Shown: positions 45,811 to 57,531 of the stretch, one piece after another
Position numbering within the stretch: the first letter of the stretch is position 1
How the letters are laid out: each line of letters starts with the position of its first letter
Assembly: GCA_028095005.1 (NCBI GenBank)
Contig: CM051462.1
Coordinates: 82,347,846 to 82,411,845 of the forward strand
Reading direction: 5' to 3'
Length of the DNA stretch: 64,000 bases
Origin: Rhynchospora pubera
Lineage: Eukaryota; Streptophyta; Magnoliopsida; Poales; Cyperaceae
Translations under genes and position numbers: made by a program
Notes under the pieces: generated by a model
Databases searched by the model: none
What the model was told of the DNA's origin: nothing
What the model saw: only the letters and a program-made list of their open reading frames with translations

Positions 45811-46520
45811 TAGGACTGTACAACGGGCGGATTTATAATTTTTTATCAATATTTCAACCAAATCTAAATATATCGGGTTAAAAATTTTCATTAATTAGTT
45901 GACTCACCCATAATCCAACCCAACCCATATTAATTTTTATCTACGGGTTTCAACGGATTTTCGGGTTATGATTTATATGGTACATAAATAAATTTGACAA
46001 TATTAATTAAATAAAACTGAAGAGAAAAAAAATAAAACGGGTTATGATTTATATGGTACACATATATATTAATTTTCATAAATGGAATAGTAGTCTAAAG
46101 TATCAGGTAGTGTTCTCCAAAATGACACGACACGATCGTGTTAGCACGGCACGATGTGCGTGTTGACACGACACGACACGGCACGAATATAAAATTGACA
46201 CGACAGTATTCTAATCTAATTATTATTTTTTATAAAAATATTAATAAAAAATTAAACTTAATCAAATAATAAATTATTATGTTTCGTAATTTTTCTCTTA
46301 CTTTTAATTTTTTTAATAAATTTTTAATAAAAATAAAACGGGTCGGGTTTGTACCGGCTTATTCCAAAAAAATATAATCCAACCCAATTGTATCGGGTTA
46401 GTAAAATTAAAACCCGAACCAACCCAGATCATGCTTGAATGATTGAATCCATTAAAATACGGATCACATTGGACATATTAAATGGGTCGGACGGGTTTAA
46501 AATTTTCTTGTACACCCCTA
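45811..46520. mobile_element. hAT insertion in copy A (710 bp), composite
   Basis: Ends TAGGACTGTACAA and, from the right, TAGGGGTGTACAA, flanked by GCGCTAGT (45803-45810) and GTGCTAGT (46521-46528). Copies B and C lack it. Inside, CGGGTTATGATTTATATGG occurs twice (45963 and 46039). An ACACG-type repeat fragment (TTCTCCAAAATGACACGAC at about 46112) related to the Mutator-like elements is nested at 46106-46330. Confidence 0.85.
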
Positions 46521-46758
46521 GTGCTAGTATATTATAAACCTTATGATTGCAGTCGAGGATAGTTTAAGGCTAATATTGATCGAGCTGATGCTCATTTGCA
46601 TAATTAAGCCTAATTGAATCAAGATCGAACATTGACTTCAGAAAAATGCCTCAGCTAAGCACCAAATCAACCTCAAATGTTCAATTAATGTGTCAAATCA
46701 AGAAGTAACAAAATAAGACCAAAATAATGCAAAGATAGTACTCAAATCAGCACATATT

Positions 46759-47140
46759 AGTGCACGAGGGTTTTGCACGGTGGGGCGATCAATGAGAGAG
46801 AGAGGAATGGAGAAACTTGGTGGTTCTGTTTGAGGACGGATCTCAATCCGTTGAGAATGGAATTGAACTCCAGTAGATCCGTTTGAGAACGGATGCAAAT
46901 CCGTTAAGCACGGAAGTCAATAGAATTCAGGCTTTAAAAAATCTGCACAATCCGTTGAGAACGGAATTGAACTCCAGTGGGATCCGCTTGAGAACGGAAG
47001 GCAATAGAATTCGGGTTTTAAAACTCACTGCACAACCCGTTGAGAACGGACATTGATCCGTTGATAACGGAGGTGCCAAATCCCCCCCCCCTCCCCCCCC
47101 CCCCCCCGGTTATTTTTCCTCCACCTTGTGCCATGCATCG
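46759..47140. repeat. CCGTTGAGAACGG minisatellite, locus 1, with C-rich tract
   Basis: At least five CCGTTGAGAACGGA or one-mismatch words occur between 46840 and 47080 with interspersed GAATTGAACTCCAGT and AATAGAATTC. A C-rich tract follows at 47082-47107 and then CT-rich, leader-like DNA. The segment interrupts the colinearity of copy A with copies B and C just after GCACATATTA. Confidence 0.85.
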
Positions 47141-48180
47141 CGATGCTCTTTCTCAGTCCCCAATCGCACTCGCAACAGTCTGATTTGTATTCTAATTTCT
47201 ATTCTAGGTTTTTGCGGAGAAAGATCATAGATGTCTTTGCGATTTTCACCTTCCGATTCATATCAGATGGTCTATATTAAGAATTCAATAATTATGGGCC
47301 AGGGTTAGGTTAGGAAAGCATTGCATAATTCATTTCGAGATTTATATTAATGCACAGGACATTGATTCCATTTTTATTTGTAACTCAAAAAACGTGAAAG
47401 TCCACTAACCTCATTAATGATTTTGCAAATACTAAATCTAAACAAATATGTTTAAATTAACAGGTTGTGATTTATTAAACATTCGATATATGTGTTTGCT
47501 TTTGATATATAAAATAATTGTGCACATAAATATGTCTACTTTAGTTTCTTGCATTGTCTCTCTTTTTTTTTAACATTTTTTTTTACATTTGCTTGCATTA
47601 ATTGTGTACATAAATATGTGAATTTTACAGTAATATGAAACCAAAAAAAAAATGTAAGCATAATTGTTTGTTTGTTTCAAATTATTGGAACATTTTATAA
47701 TAGTTCTTAAATTATCATAGTAAGTGAATTTTACAGTGTAAACTAAGCTTAACATACAGACATTTTTTTTTTAAGGACGAAACAAATTGGAAAAAAAAAC
47801 AAAGAGGTATCACTTTGGCAAATCTAGATTCATAGGGAGATATCAAATTAAAAAAAAAAAAACATTGCCACCTACTTGCCTTCGTTACTTTACGGTGATG
47901 ATGACAATCTTGGCTTTATCGTTGATTGCAGGAACAATTGACAGTATATGCCTAATATTTTACAAAGAATGAACCTAATTGGAATCCATCATTTTTACTC
48001 CAATACTTGCTTGTGGTAATCAATATGGCCTATTATTTCTATGCATCACAAACCAAATACAAAGCTGAAATATATTACCCGGGAAAAATGAAATATTATC
48101 CAAAATTGAATCTGTTTGGGAAGATTAAAAGTTACAGGAAAAAATTAAACTATTCTAACTGCTATCATCATGTATTACTC
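47141..48180. other. Leader-like block and AT-rich DNA inside copy A
   Basis: 47115-47310 is duplicated at 53625-53830, recognisable by GATTTTCACCTTCCGATTCA and ATTATGGGCC. 47795-47985 is duplicated at 54125-54245 (GAGGTATCACTTTGG, GGAACAATTGACAGTATAT). No coding frame is recognised. Confidence 0.55.
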
Positions 48181-49239
48181 TTACGCAACAAGATTAATAG
48201 CACAAACACTGGCATGTCCTTTTCTCTGAATCTGATCCATTGTTTGCTTTACCATTGCCAGAATCAGATTTTGGCAATGTTTTCATATCACCTTTCCCTT
48301 CTGAAGCTGTGGGCACACTATATAAATATCAATAGCCTAGAACCCAAGACAAACACACTAATTAAGCTGTAAAAAAGTAGACTCAATAGTTTTTTTGTAT
48401 GATACAAATACAATAATACTGCTCTCATATATGTCTTGTCTGATTGGAAAATAACAACTGCATTGGTGAATTAAATTATTGTCATCACAGTCAGTAAAAT
48501 ATAGAATGGTACGCATCACATACTCAGTATAACATATCTGGTCACAGACATGATTAATTTATGAAAATGAGATCAATTTATCATAGCCTATGAAAACAAA
48601 CAACAATACATTTGGAAGGATCAAACCAAGACTTACTGACCCATAATAGTATCACCAAAAATATGCTTACATATACCAACAGAGCTAATTTCTGAGTAAA
48701 TCTATAATTTAAGCAACCCTTGTTGTAAATATGCAAAAATAACAACCCACAAAAGAGCTTCTATATATGTAGAGGTTGAAGGAAGGTTTGGCACCTATTA
48801 AGCCCAATCGTTGCTCTTACCAAACCTAGAAAAGAAACAAGCATCCATTCACATTAAAATTTAACACTAACATGCACTGTACCAGTTCCACAATGGCATG
48901 TTCCAGTTGATAGCAACCCAGTTTAGTACTGTTGACTGCATTTTATTTTTCTTCCAGGTCACTATTCTTTCTTTCACAGTGCTTAAGACTTGATTAATGG
49001 TTGAATTTTTGTAGGGAAGGAAGGGAAGGACAGGAATTATCAAAATGTGTTAACTGGAATGCTACTAAGTTAGGTCTGGTGGGGAGAAGAGAGAGAGAGC
49101 ATAGCCTCCATTTCTCTCTTTCTTTACAGTCACCTCAGCTAAACAGAAAGAGAGAGGAAGTGTCAAACAAAACATGTGCCGAGATGTGGGCGATGATGGT
49201 GGCTGATTGAGAGGAAGCGGTTGAGAGATTGATTTTTGT

Positions 49240-50310
49240 AGTAGTATGCTATCAGAATAGGCCATCATTAAAAAAAAACAAAATGCAAGCCTAGCTGTAA
49301 CAAAGTAAAAGTCTTTCAGTTTCTCAAAAGATAGAGAGAAAACCTTGAACATGATCATAAATTTGCTCCACAGTACAATTTCCATCTTCGCTTTCACCTC
49401 TAGATGAAAGAGAACAAGATAAACTGATCTTGGTTAGTAGCAAACCAGTTAAGCTTCAACAGTTGGGCTAGTATATTATAAACCTTATAATTGCAGTTGA
49501 AGATAGTTAAGGCTAATACTGATCAAGCTGATGCTCATTTGCATAACTAATCCTAATTTAACCAAGATCTAACATTGACTTCAAAAAATTGCCACAGCCA
49601 AGCTTCAAATCAACTAAAATGTTAAATTAATGTGGAAATCAAGAACTAACAAAACAAAACCAAAACAATGCAAAGATTGTCCTCAAATTAGCACATATCA
49701 ATTCCATGGTAGCCGAAGAAGTCTTATATACATACTTATCTTATCAATACCTTTTCCCAAAAAAATCCTTTTCAGATTTTAGATTCCCGTTAAGGTCCAT
49801 CATCTTGAATGGTCCCCCCTATGGCAGCAGTACCAACAGATGTCCTGGCTTCAGTGAACTCGGTCTCAATTTCAATTCTGCTTTGCTAGCAACAAAAAGT
49901 AATATTATGAAGAATACTTACAAGTTAAATAATATGCGGTTCTAAGAGGAAATCGACTGGAATTTGAGAATTGATCTCCTGTGTATCGTTGTGCTAAAGG
50001 TAAATCCACCAAAGGTGAGATTTCGAATTTGACAATATGGCCTAAAGATGAATGCAGCAATTTACATAGGATTCCCAAAGTATAAATTGTTACCAATCTG
50101 GTTATTGACATGTCTGTGTTAATTCCCCGAAAACTTTGAGATGAAAACCTACATCCATGGGTCATATGGAATTAACCTTCCATAAATTATTTCTCCAATA
50201 ATGCAGTGTGCTTGGCAACATAGAATTCTGTACAATTCTTTGGATGAGATACCAAAGTGTTACAACACAGAATTCTGTACAATTCTCCAATAAATACCTT
50301 CCAAAGAAAA
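49240..50310 (-). pseudogene. SCO1-like copper chaperone, copy B, fragment
   Basis: This block is colinear with 56840-57900 of copy C. Exon at 49344-49399 keeps KMEIV but has lost 34 bp covering PVFISVDPERD. Exon at 49736-49880 encodes TSVGTAAIGG, then an extra G in a G run shifts the frame before PFKMMDLNGN, followed by KSEKDFFGK and a deletion of the CxxxC region that ends in an early stop. The donor GTATGT after GATAAGATAA is preserved. No other exon is present. The intron between them still aligns with copies A and C. Confidence 0.85.
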
Positions 50311-50930
50311 TCAGAAGCTTGAGTTCACAATGAAACACCTAAGATAAAGAAAAGAATGCCCCAATAAAGGTACCAAAACAATTGGCTACCAGGTACCAGC
50401 TGGAACATCAAGATATCAGCATCGACCCCATAAAACGATGACAGTGAAGCTTGACAACAATGTCGTGTGTAAACTCGTTAGTTAATAGATGATTAGTTAA
50501 TCTACTCAGGTACAAGGAGCAATCTCGTGTGTAACACTGCAATACCTTAAAAAAAAAAGAAGGGAAATAGTTGTACTTGATACCTTAACAAATATCCTCC
50601 CTCATTGCTCCTCTCCTCCTAAAACTAACCCAATTTAAGATTGCTAGAGAGAAGCTATCCAGAAAATTAGAAAAAACGCTTCAATTTCACATGAAGGTAA
50701 CACAATTTGAGAGGCAGAGTAGAAGGTAGGGTTAAGGGGGTGGGATCAGGCCGTCAGTCGCAAGGGGACAGGTGTCGCCAGAGTAGACTAGAAGCCAGGG
50801 AAGTGCGCAAGTTAGCAGTTGGCACTTCTCAAGTGCTTCCAATCTCTCTCTCCTCTCTCAGGCGATGAATTGGTTCTCTCCATGACCAAAATTCGGATCT
50901 TAGAAAAAAGAGGGAGATAGAGAGAGAGGG
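50311..50930. other. Unassigned DNA between copy B and the satellite array
   Basis: No gene recognised. 50800-50925 is CT/GA-rich and, read on the minus strand, looks like a leader preceded by the satellite repeat. It ends in a run of about 18 G. Confidence 0.4.
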
Positions 50931-50944
50931 GGGGGGGGGGGGGG

Positions 50945-51725
50945 GGGCAGATTTGGCCTATGACTTCCGTCCTTAACGGATTTGCATCCATTCTCAAACG
51001 GATCGCACTCGAGTTCAAGTCCGTTCTAAACGGATTGTGGTCCGTTCTCAACGAATCGGGTAAATTTCTGGAATTTAATTCCGTTCCAAGGGATTGATGT
51101 CCGTCCTCAACATATCGTGCACAATATTTCTCGAGTTCTATTCCGTCCTATACGGATTGAGAACCGTTCTCAACGGAGCGAATTGTGCAATGGGATTTGG
51201 TACCCGTTCTCAACGGATTGAGGTCTGTTCTCATCGGATCGGATTGTGCAATGAGACTCCACACTTCGTTCTCAACGGATTGAGGTTTGTTCTCACTTCT
51301 CACCAGATCGGATTGTGCAATATGCAATGGGACTCCACACTTCCGTTCTCAACGGATTGAGGTCTGTTCTCACCAGATCGGATTGTGCAATCTGCAATGG
51401 GACTCCACACTTCCGTTCTCAACGGATTGAGGTCTGTTCTCACCAGATCGGATTGTGCAATCTGCAATGGGACTCCACACTTCCGTTCTCAACGGATTGA
51501 GGTCTGTTCTCACCAGATCGGATTGTGCAATCTGCAATGGGACTCCACACTTCCGTTCTCAACGGATCAGATTGTCCAGAGAACAACGCAAGGGATTTGA
51601 CCCTTCCGTTCTTAACGGAATTTAGAGATCCATTCTCGACGGATCGGATTGTCCAGAGAAGAACGCGAGAGATCTGGCACGTGTGTTTATGAGATCCATT
51701 CTCGACGGATTGGATTGTCAAGAGA
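50945..51725. repeat. CCGTTCTCAACGG satellite, locus 2 (inverted), with 70-bp tandem units
   Basis: The word CCGTTCTCAACGG and close variants recur about 17 times. From 51341 to 51560 the array is a clean tandem repeat of 70 bp (starts at 51341, 51411, 51481, 51551), each unit containing TTCCGTTCTCAACGGATTGA and GATCGGATTGTGCAA. Orientation is opposite to the loci at 46.8 and 53.5 kb. Several overlapping open frames here are products of the repeat, not genes. Confidence 0.92.
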
Positions 51726-53440
51726 ACCATTTTTATGGAAACTTATATATTTATGAAACTGTATATCAAAATTATATATTTTTTTTTCCCGTTTATGAGA
51801 TCCATTTATTCTACTACTGCACCCAGTTTCTTGTAATGTAGCATGCGACCTCAAATAGCGATAACTTGTCACCAGCCATAACTCATAGCGATACTGTTTC
51901 CAGGATAATTTTCTTGCCTCGAACCAAAGGAAGAGCAGGTTGTAAATATATATACCAGAAAGGTCAGCATCTCAAATTTTGTTACTTTCTTCCAAATGTA
52001 ACAAACTTGTCATCTATTTTGATAATTCGGTTGTAAATATATGTTACTGACCCATATTTAAGTGGACCCGAGAAAAAGATTCAACTATAATGTTGAAAAA
52101 ACTATATGTTTTTCAATAATTTTAAAATAATATAAAATCATTATAAAAAAATCGCCAGCTGTATTAAAATTGATGTACCAAACGAATCAAACTGAAGCAA
52201 ATGTGATAGTTTTAAGTTCACATGTCCAGTTAAACTCGAGTTATATTTTACATTTGCTTTTATTAATTTTGGTGCATAAATTTTCAGCTCATGCCTGTGC
52301 TGCCTGTCTGCAACACTTGTCCTCAGCTGACTTTGCATTCCACCTGTGCAGCTGCAATTTGAAGTGTTGCCAGCAGGCAGAAAAATAGATAACCTTTATT
52401 TCAATATATAGTATTCTAAACTATATTTTTCTTTTGTACTCAGCTATATAAATTTTTATTATCTACCATTTTTGGTCTACATTGAAGAAATTTTGAAAAT
52501 AAATTTCAAAGAGCAACGAAATACAAAATAAACTTTACTGACAAATACATTTCATTCATGGAAAGTTCAGTCGTGAGAAAATTTTGAAAAATTATCAAAA
52601 TTTAACAAAATCGAGAATACAGATGAAGCTTTAGTGAGGCTTATTACAATTTGCAACCAATTTACGTGATTCTAAAATATTATATTTAATTAAGCCAAAT
52701 AGGAAAATTGTAAATAAAGTCAAGCAACGATTCATACTTGTGAACTCCTAAAACAACCTAAAATTTACAAGACATGAACAATCAATGAAATAAACAAGTA
52801 CGTACATTTATCTTAACACAAAATATTAAAAAGGATTCATTCCAAGTAATTAGGTACTCAACCTTTACGAAACTGAAATATATAATCTGAAAAATTAGTA
52901 CCAAATCCCATGTGTTACGCAGAGACTTCAATTAATTTCTAAGTGTGCTTTCTTACTAAAGTGTAAACTTTACTCTTGGTGTACCAAATTCCATGTGTTG
53001 CTTTTCGTTAATTTATTTCATGCAAGCCGTATATCATTACATGCCTTCCTAATTATATTTTAAAAAACATTATGCCATTGTGTCCAAATAATGCACTGTC
53101 TTTAATTAATTTTTTTGAAGAAATTTATTTTTAATTAATTATACTAAAGATTGATGCAATTCACAAATTAAGTCATGGCCGTGCCGTATCTAAAAAAAAA
53201 AAAAGGAAGTCGTGGCCGTGCCAATCGAAATTTTGAAGGGCCACAAACAAAGCCCTTTGAAGATTGATTATTCAGTATTACGAATAAACTGGAGAAGACC
53301 AGTGAGTCAACGATAGAGACAGAACTGGAACCGACCAGTTCAGGTTTACCAGTATAGCTGGAATAAGCTCTCTTCCATCCGTGTTCTTCAGATTCATTTT
53401 ACATTCAATGTACTTAGCTAATACAATGTAATTAGTATTT
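51726..53440. other. AT-rich intergenic DNA
   Basis: No gene or clear repeat supported. A short frame at 52170-52388 is Cys-rich in translation but has no recognised domain. Confidence 0.45.
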
Positions 53441-53830
53441 AATGGGATCCGTATGAGAACAGATGCAAATCCGTTAAGCACGGAAGTCTATAGAATTCAG
53501 GTGTTTTAATACTTTCTGCACAACCTGTTGAGAACGGACCTCGATTCGTTGAGAACGGAAGCGCCAAATCTCCTTGCCACTCCAGTGCACCGCCATTTCT
53601 CCCTCTCTCTCTCTCTCTCTCAATTTCCCTCCACCGCCTTGTGCCGTCGCTATGCTCTTTTCTCACTCCTCACTCGAAACAGTCCCCACACTCTTCTAGT
53701 CATGGTTTTTACGGAGATAGATTCCTCTTCTTTTCTTTTCACTAATGGCATGGGATTGTGATTTTCACCTTCCGATTCATATCAGATGGTCTATATTAAC
53801 AATTCAATAATTATGGGCCTGGGTTAGGTT
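53441..53830. repeat. CCGTTGAGAACGG minisatellite, locus 3, with leader-like block
   Basis: GATCCGTATGAGAACAGATG, CCGTTAAGCACGGAAGTC and GTTGAGAACGGA repeat as at 46.85 kb in the same orientation. They are followed by a CT microsatellite (53603-53620) and a block duplicated at 47115-47310. Only two or three repeat words remain. Confidence 0.8.
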
Positions 53831-54479
53831 ACTGTACGGGAGTGCCAGTAATTCATATACATCGTATATTTTTATTTTTTAACAATTAATTCATATTATA
53901 ATTATTTAATTAATGTTATTCAGTTTTCTAGGCATAATTGAAAATTAAGTCGCTTATTAATTAATATAAATTCACTACAATTTTCAGCATGCTTTGAACT
54001 TATTTTTCAATAAATTGGTTTGATTGAAAATGAAAATTGCAGATTAAACCATTTCATTGTTGGTTCCTATTTTGTATACTGCATAAATTATTTTACTCCA
54101 CTTTAAATAATTTTTTAAAAAAATACAGGGAGGTATCACTTTGGTAGATTTAGATTCATAAGAAAATATTAAGAAAAAAAAAACATTGCCATAAAGTTGC
54201 CTTCGCTACATTTCCAGTTATCTCTGGAACAATTGACAGTATATTCCTAATATTAGTAAAACACTTTTAAAGAGGGAAATAATGAGAACTGCTATCAATT
54301 GCATATATACTATGAGATTTAAAAAAACTAAAATAGACCCAGTTAGAAGTTAGAACATGATAGACTATCTACAACCATTGCAAAGGGTATATTATATCAG
54401 ATAAAGCATCCAATGCCCATAATACCAGCAGAAAGAAGCCTTAGTTATGTAACAAAATAAAATTAACAAGAATACATAT

Positions 54480-54850
54480 TCTGATAATTGCTACTGAATA
54501 TTTCCCCAAATAAAAAGCAAAAAGAGGGATTGATACACGGTCCAGCTCTCAGCCTTGAGTTTGCACAGACCAATTCACTTATTATCTCAGAAAAAGCACA
54601 AGGTACTATTCTTACAATCTCACCTGTTGGCAGTCTGACTCACTGTTCACATCCTATCTCACTCAGGTCATAAACCAAGTCAATTGTCATGCAGGCACTA
54701 GCTCCCAGAACCCCTTGAGGTTACCTCCACATTAGTCTGTCTGACGAATGGCAGGTATCTTATGTGCGAAAGGAACGTATGCAATTGTGGGTACTTTACA
54801 TGTACCAGAACCATTCCCGTCGTCCTGCCCTGGCATGAACACTGATCTAA
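54480..54850. repeat. Segmental duplicate 1 of a 370-bp block
   Basis: Shares ordered words with 55660-56070, including CTGATAATTG, GGTCCAGCTCTCAGCC and TCTTATGTG, at moderate divergence. No coding content is recognised. Confidence 0.75.
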
Positions 54851-55659
54851 ACTCAGGCACCTGCTTATAATATAATATTTAATTAATGTTATTCAGTTAA
54901 CTAGACATACGATATTTCAAATTGAGTCGCTTATAATTAATATTTTGGCTACAAATTTCAATATGTTCTCAATATGTTTTTAGAATATGCATTGTAGGTG
55001 TTTACATGTTCTTTTTTTCTCTCTCTTCCGCATGTCTTTGCAGTTTTATATATATGAAAATGACTAGTTTAGTTAATTATAATGGAACTTTTCTCCTATG
55101 ATAGTGCAAAATATTATTATTTGGTTAGTTTAGCAAATTTCGCCAAATAATGGGCTCTTGTTATTTGTAAATTGTACTTCATATTCTCGTGCTGATTAAG
55201 ATGGGAACGAGAATATGATACACAGGAGAATGAGATATTTTACAAATTACAAAATTAGTTTCTCCCTAAAAATAAAGGTAATTCTCTCTAAAGTGATATT
55301 ATACAAAGGCAGATGATACAAAAGGAATCACACACAATAGAATCTGTTTGGGAAGATAAAGAAACCTCGTTGGTAGCATTTTCAAAGTAATATAACTGTT
55401 CTTGGCCACCTGCCATCAAGAGTTTATCCACACTGGTTTTTAACAAATATTTTTTTTAGAGCCGTACCAACCCAAACTAAGGAGTACCAATATAGGTGAA
55501 TAATTATAATACAGTACCAGAACCATATATATTAAACAAGGTATCATTAAAAAAAAAAAACTTTTTAAGAAAGCCAAATACTGATACCAGTTGGAACAGC
55601 ATCAATACAAGATATAGAGTCCAGCTGATAATTGCCATCATACCAACAAAAAAACATTT

Positions 55660-56070
55660 TCTGATAATTGACACTGAATCTGTCCCCAAACGAAAAGCAA
55701 AAAACAGGCACTTATACAGGGTCCAGCTCTCAGCCCCAAGTTTGCGCACACCAAATCAATTAACACCAAAAAAGAAAAAAAGAACAAGGCACTATCCTTA
55801 CTCACCAGTTAGCCAGTCAAGTCACTAGTCAGGAATCAAGTCACTTGTCATGGTAAAAGAATGTGTAAGGCACTGATGCATGGTGTAGCTCCAAGAAACC
55901 CTTGAGCTTACCTCCAAATTTGTTTGTCAGACAAATGGCTGGTATCTTATGTGAGAACAGAATATACGCACTCGAAGTTACTTTCCATGTACCAGAAAAA
56001 TTAGCCCCCATCAACCTCCTCCCACATGAACACAGATGTATACTCAGGCACCCTCCTCAGAGGTCAAACT
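55660..56070. repeat. Segmental duplicate 2 of the 370-bp block
   Basis: Partner of 54480-54850. The pair lies just downstream of copy C and may derive from its 3' region, but no SCO1 codons are visible. Confidence 0.75.
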
Positions 56071-57512
56071 ATTATAGACTATTCTCTGTTCTTTATAATC
56101 TCAACTATGTTTTAAAGTCATAAGGCGTCCATCAAGCAATCCAGATTTTGTAGATGGCCCAGAGGCTAGACCTCACCGGCCTCAGGCAATATCTCATAAT
56201 AGTGGCCTCTTTATTCATGCCTCACTGAAACCATATAGGAAAAGTAGTCGGGTTTGTCATAAGTTGTGCTCTTAATTGATGCTCTGAGTTGTCATAAGTC
56301 GTGCTCTGGGTTTGTCATATGGGAAAAATAATAATAATAATGGCCCCATACAAAGCTGAATATATCTGTCTATTTTCCTATTGGCTTAATGACAGAGAGA
56401 AATATCTACCTCAGTAAGGCCATCCACGCAAAGACTTCAGAAGAACAATAGCCTTGAGACTGATACGTGGGGAGGACTTGCTATTAGTGAAACCAATGAG
56501 ACAATTGATGCAATCCATCAAGCGGTCACCAACAACCTGAGTGGCAGGTAATCAGAATCTTGTTTATCAGTCTTCATATAATCAACCCGGAATGCACACG
56601 CAACTTGCCTATCTCATCCGGAGTGTCAGTAAACCCTATCAATGCTGAATGAAACTTTGTAAAAGCGAGATGCCAACTCATATAACACAAGCATATACAA
56701 AAAATATTACCATACGAGATCTCATTAATTATAGTAACACCCCATGTCTTCTGCTAGTATGGTACTATTTGGTTTACGAAACTAAAATGTCCTTTAGGCC
56801 AACTGAGCTAAGTTGTCACTCTGACACAATTGTGAGGTTGATTTTTGTAGTAGTATGCTATCAGAATAGAACAACATTAAAAAAAATTGCAAGCCTAGCT
56901 GTAACAAAGTAAAAGTCTTTCAGTTCTTTCAAAAGATAGAAAGCAATCCATGAACATAATCATGAATCTGCTCCACATCATCTCTCTCAGGGTCGACTGA
57001 TATAAAAACAGGAACAATTTCCATCTTCCTTTTCTCCTCTAGATGAAAGAAAACAAGATAAACCGGAGCTCTGTTAGTAGAGAACCAGTTAAGCCTTAAC
57101 AGTTGTGCTAGTATATTATAAACCTTATAATTGCAGTTGAGGATAGTTTAAGGCTAACATTAATCGGGCTGATGCTCATTTGCATAACTAAGCCTAATTG
57201 AATCAAGATCTAACATTGAGTTCAGAAAAATGCCTCAGCTAAGCTCCAAATCAACCTCAAATGTTCAATTAATGTGTCAAATCAAGAACTAACAAAATAA
57301 AACCAAAATAATGCAAAGATTGTCCTCAAATCAGCAATATAAATTCAAAGGTAGCAGAAGAAGTCTTATATACACACTTATCTTATCGATAGCATCGACC
57401 ATATTTTGGAGTTTATCAGGGCAGTGAGTGTTCCCAAAGTATATCAACATTAATTTTCCCAAAAAATTCTTCTCAGATTTTATAAACCCATTATGGTCCA
57501 CCATCTTGAATG

Positions 57513-57531
57513 CCCCCCCCCCCCCCCCCCC
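57513..57531. repeat. 19-base C homopolymer in SCO1-like exon
   Basis: A run of 19 C on the plus strand where SCO1 normally encodes Gly-Gly-Pro. It partly compensates an upstream one-base loss. Length is likely polymorphic or poorly assembled. Confidence 0.9.

Larger units (their letters stand above)
44645..48665 (-). pseudogene. SCO1-like copper chaperone, copy A, broken and interrupted
   Basis: SCO1-family proteins deliver copper to cytochrome c oxidase in the inner mitochondrial membrane. Three exon remnants are recognisable on the minus strand by protein and by alignment with copy C. The 5' exon (about 48190-48362) encodes ASEGKGDMKTLPKSDS after stops. The exon at 45650-45737 encodes RKMEIVPVFISVDP, then a 2-bp deletion shifts the frame. 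A 3' exon (about 44650-44755) encodes TPDEIRQ, an extra base, VDYMKTDEQD, a stop, and then SDLLVDHSIV, the conserved histidine block. The thioredoxin-fold exon with CxxxC is missing, and a CCGTTGAGAACGG array occupies that place. Two hAT insertions split introns. It cannot encode a protein. Confidence 0.85.

Noticed and set aside
51094..51730. Overlapping short open frames on both strands
   Set aside because: They are products of the 70-bp tandem unit and shift identically from unit to unit.
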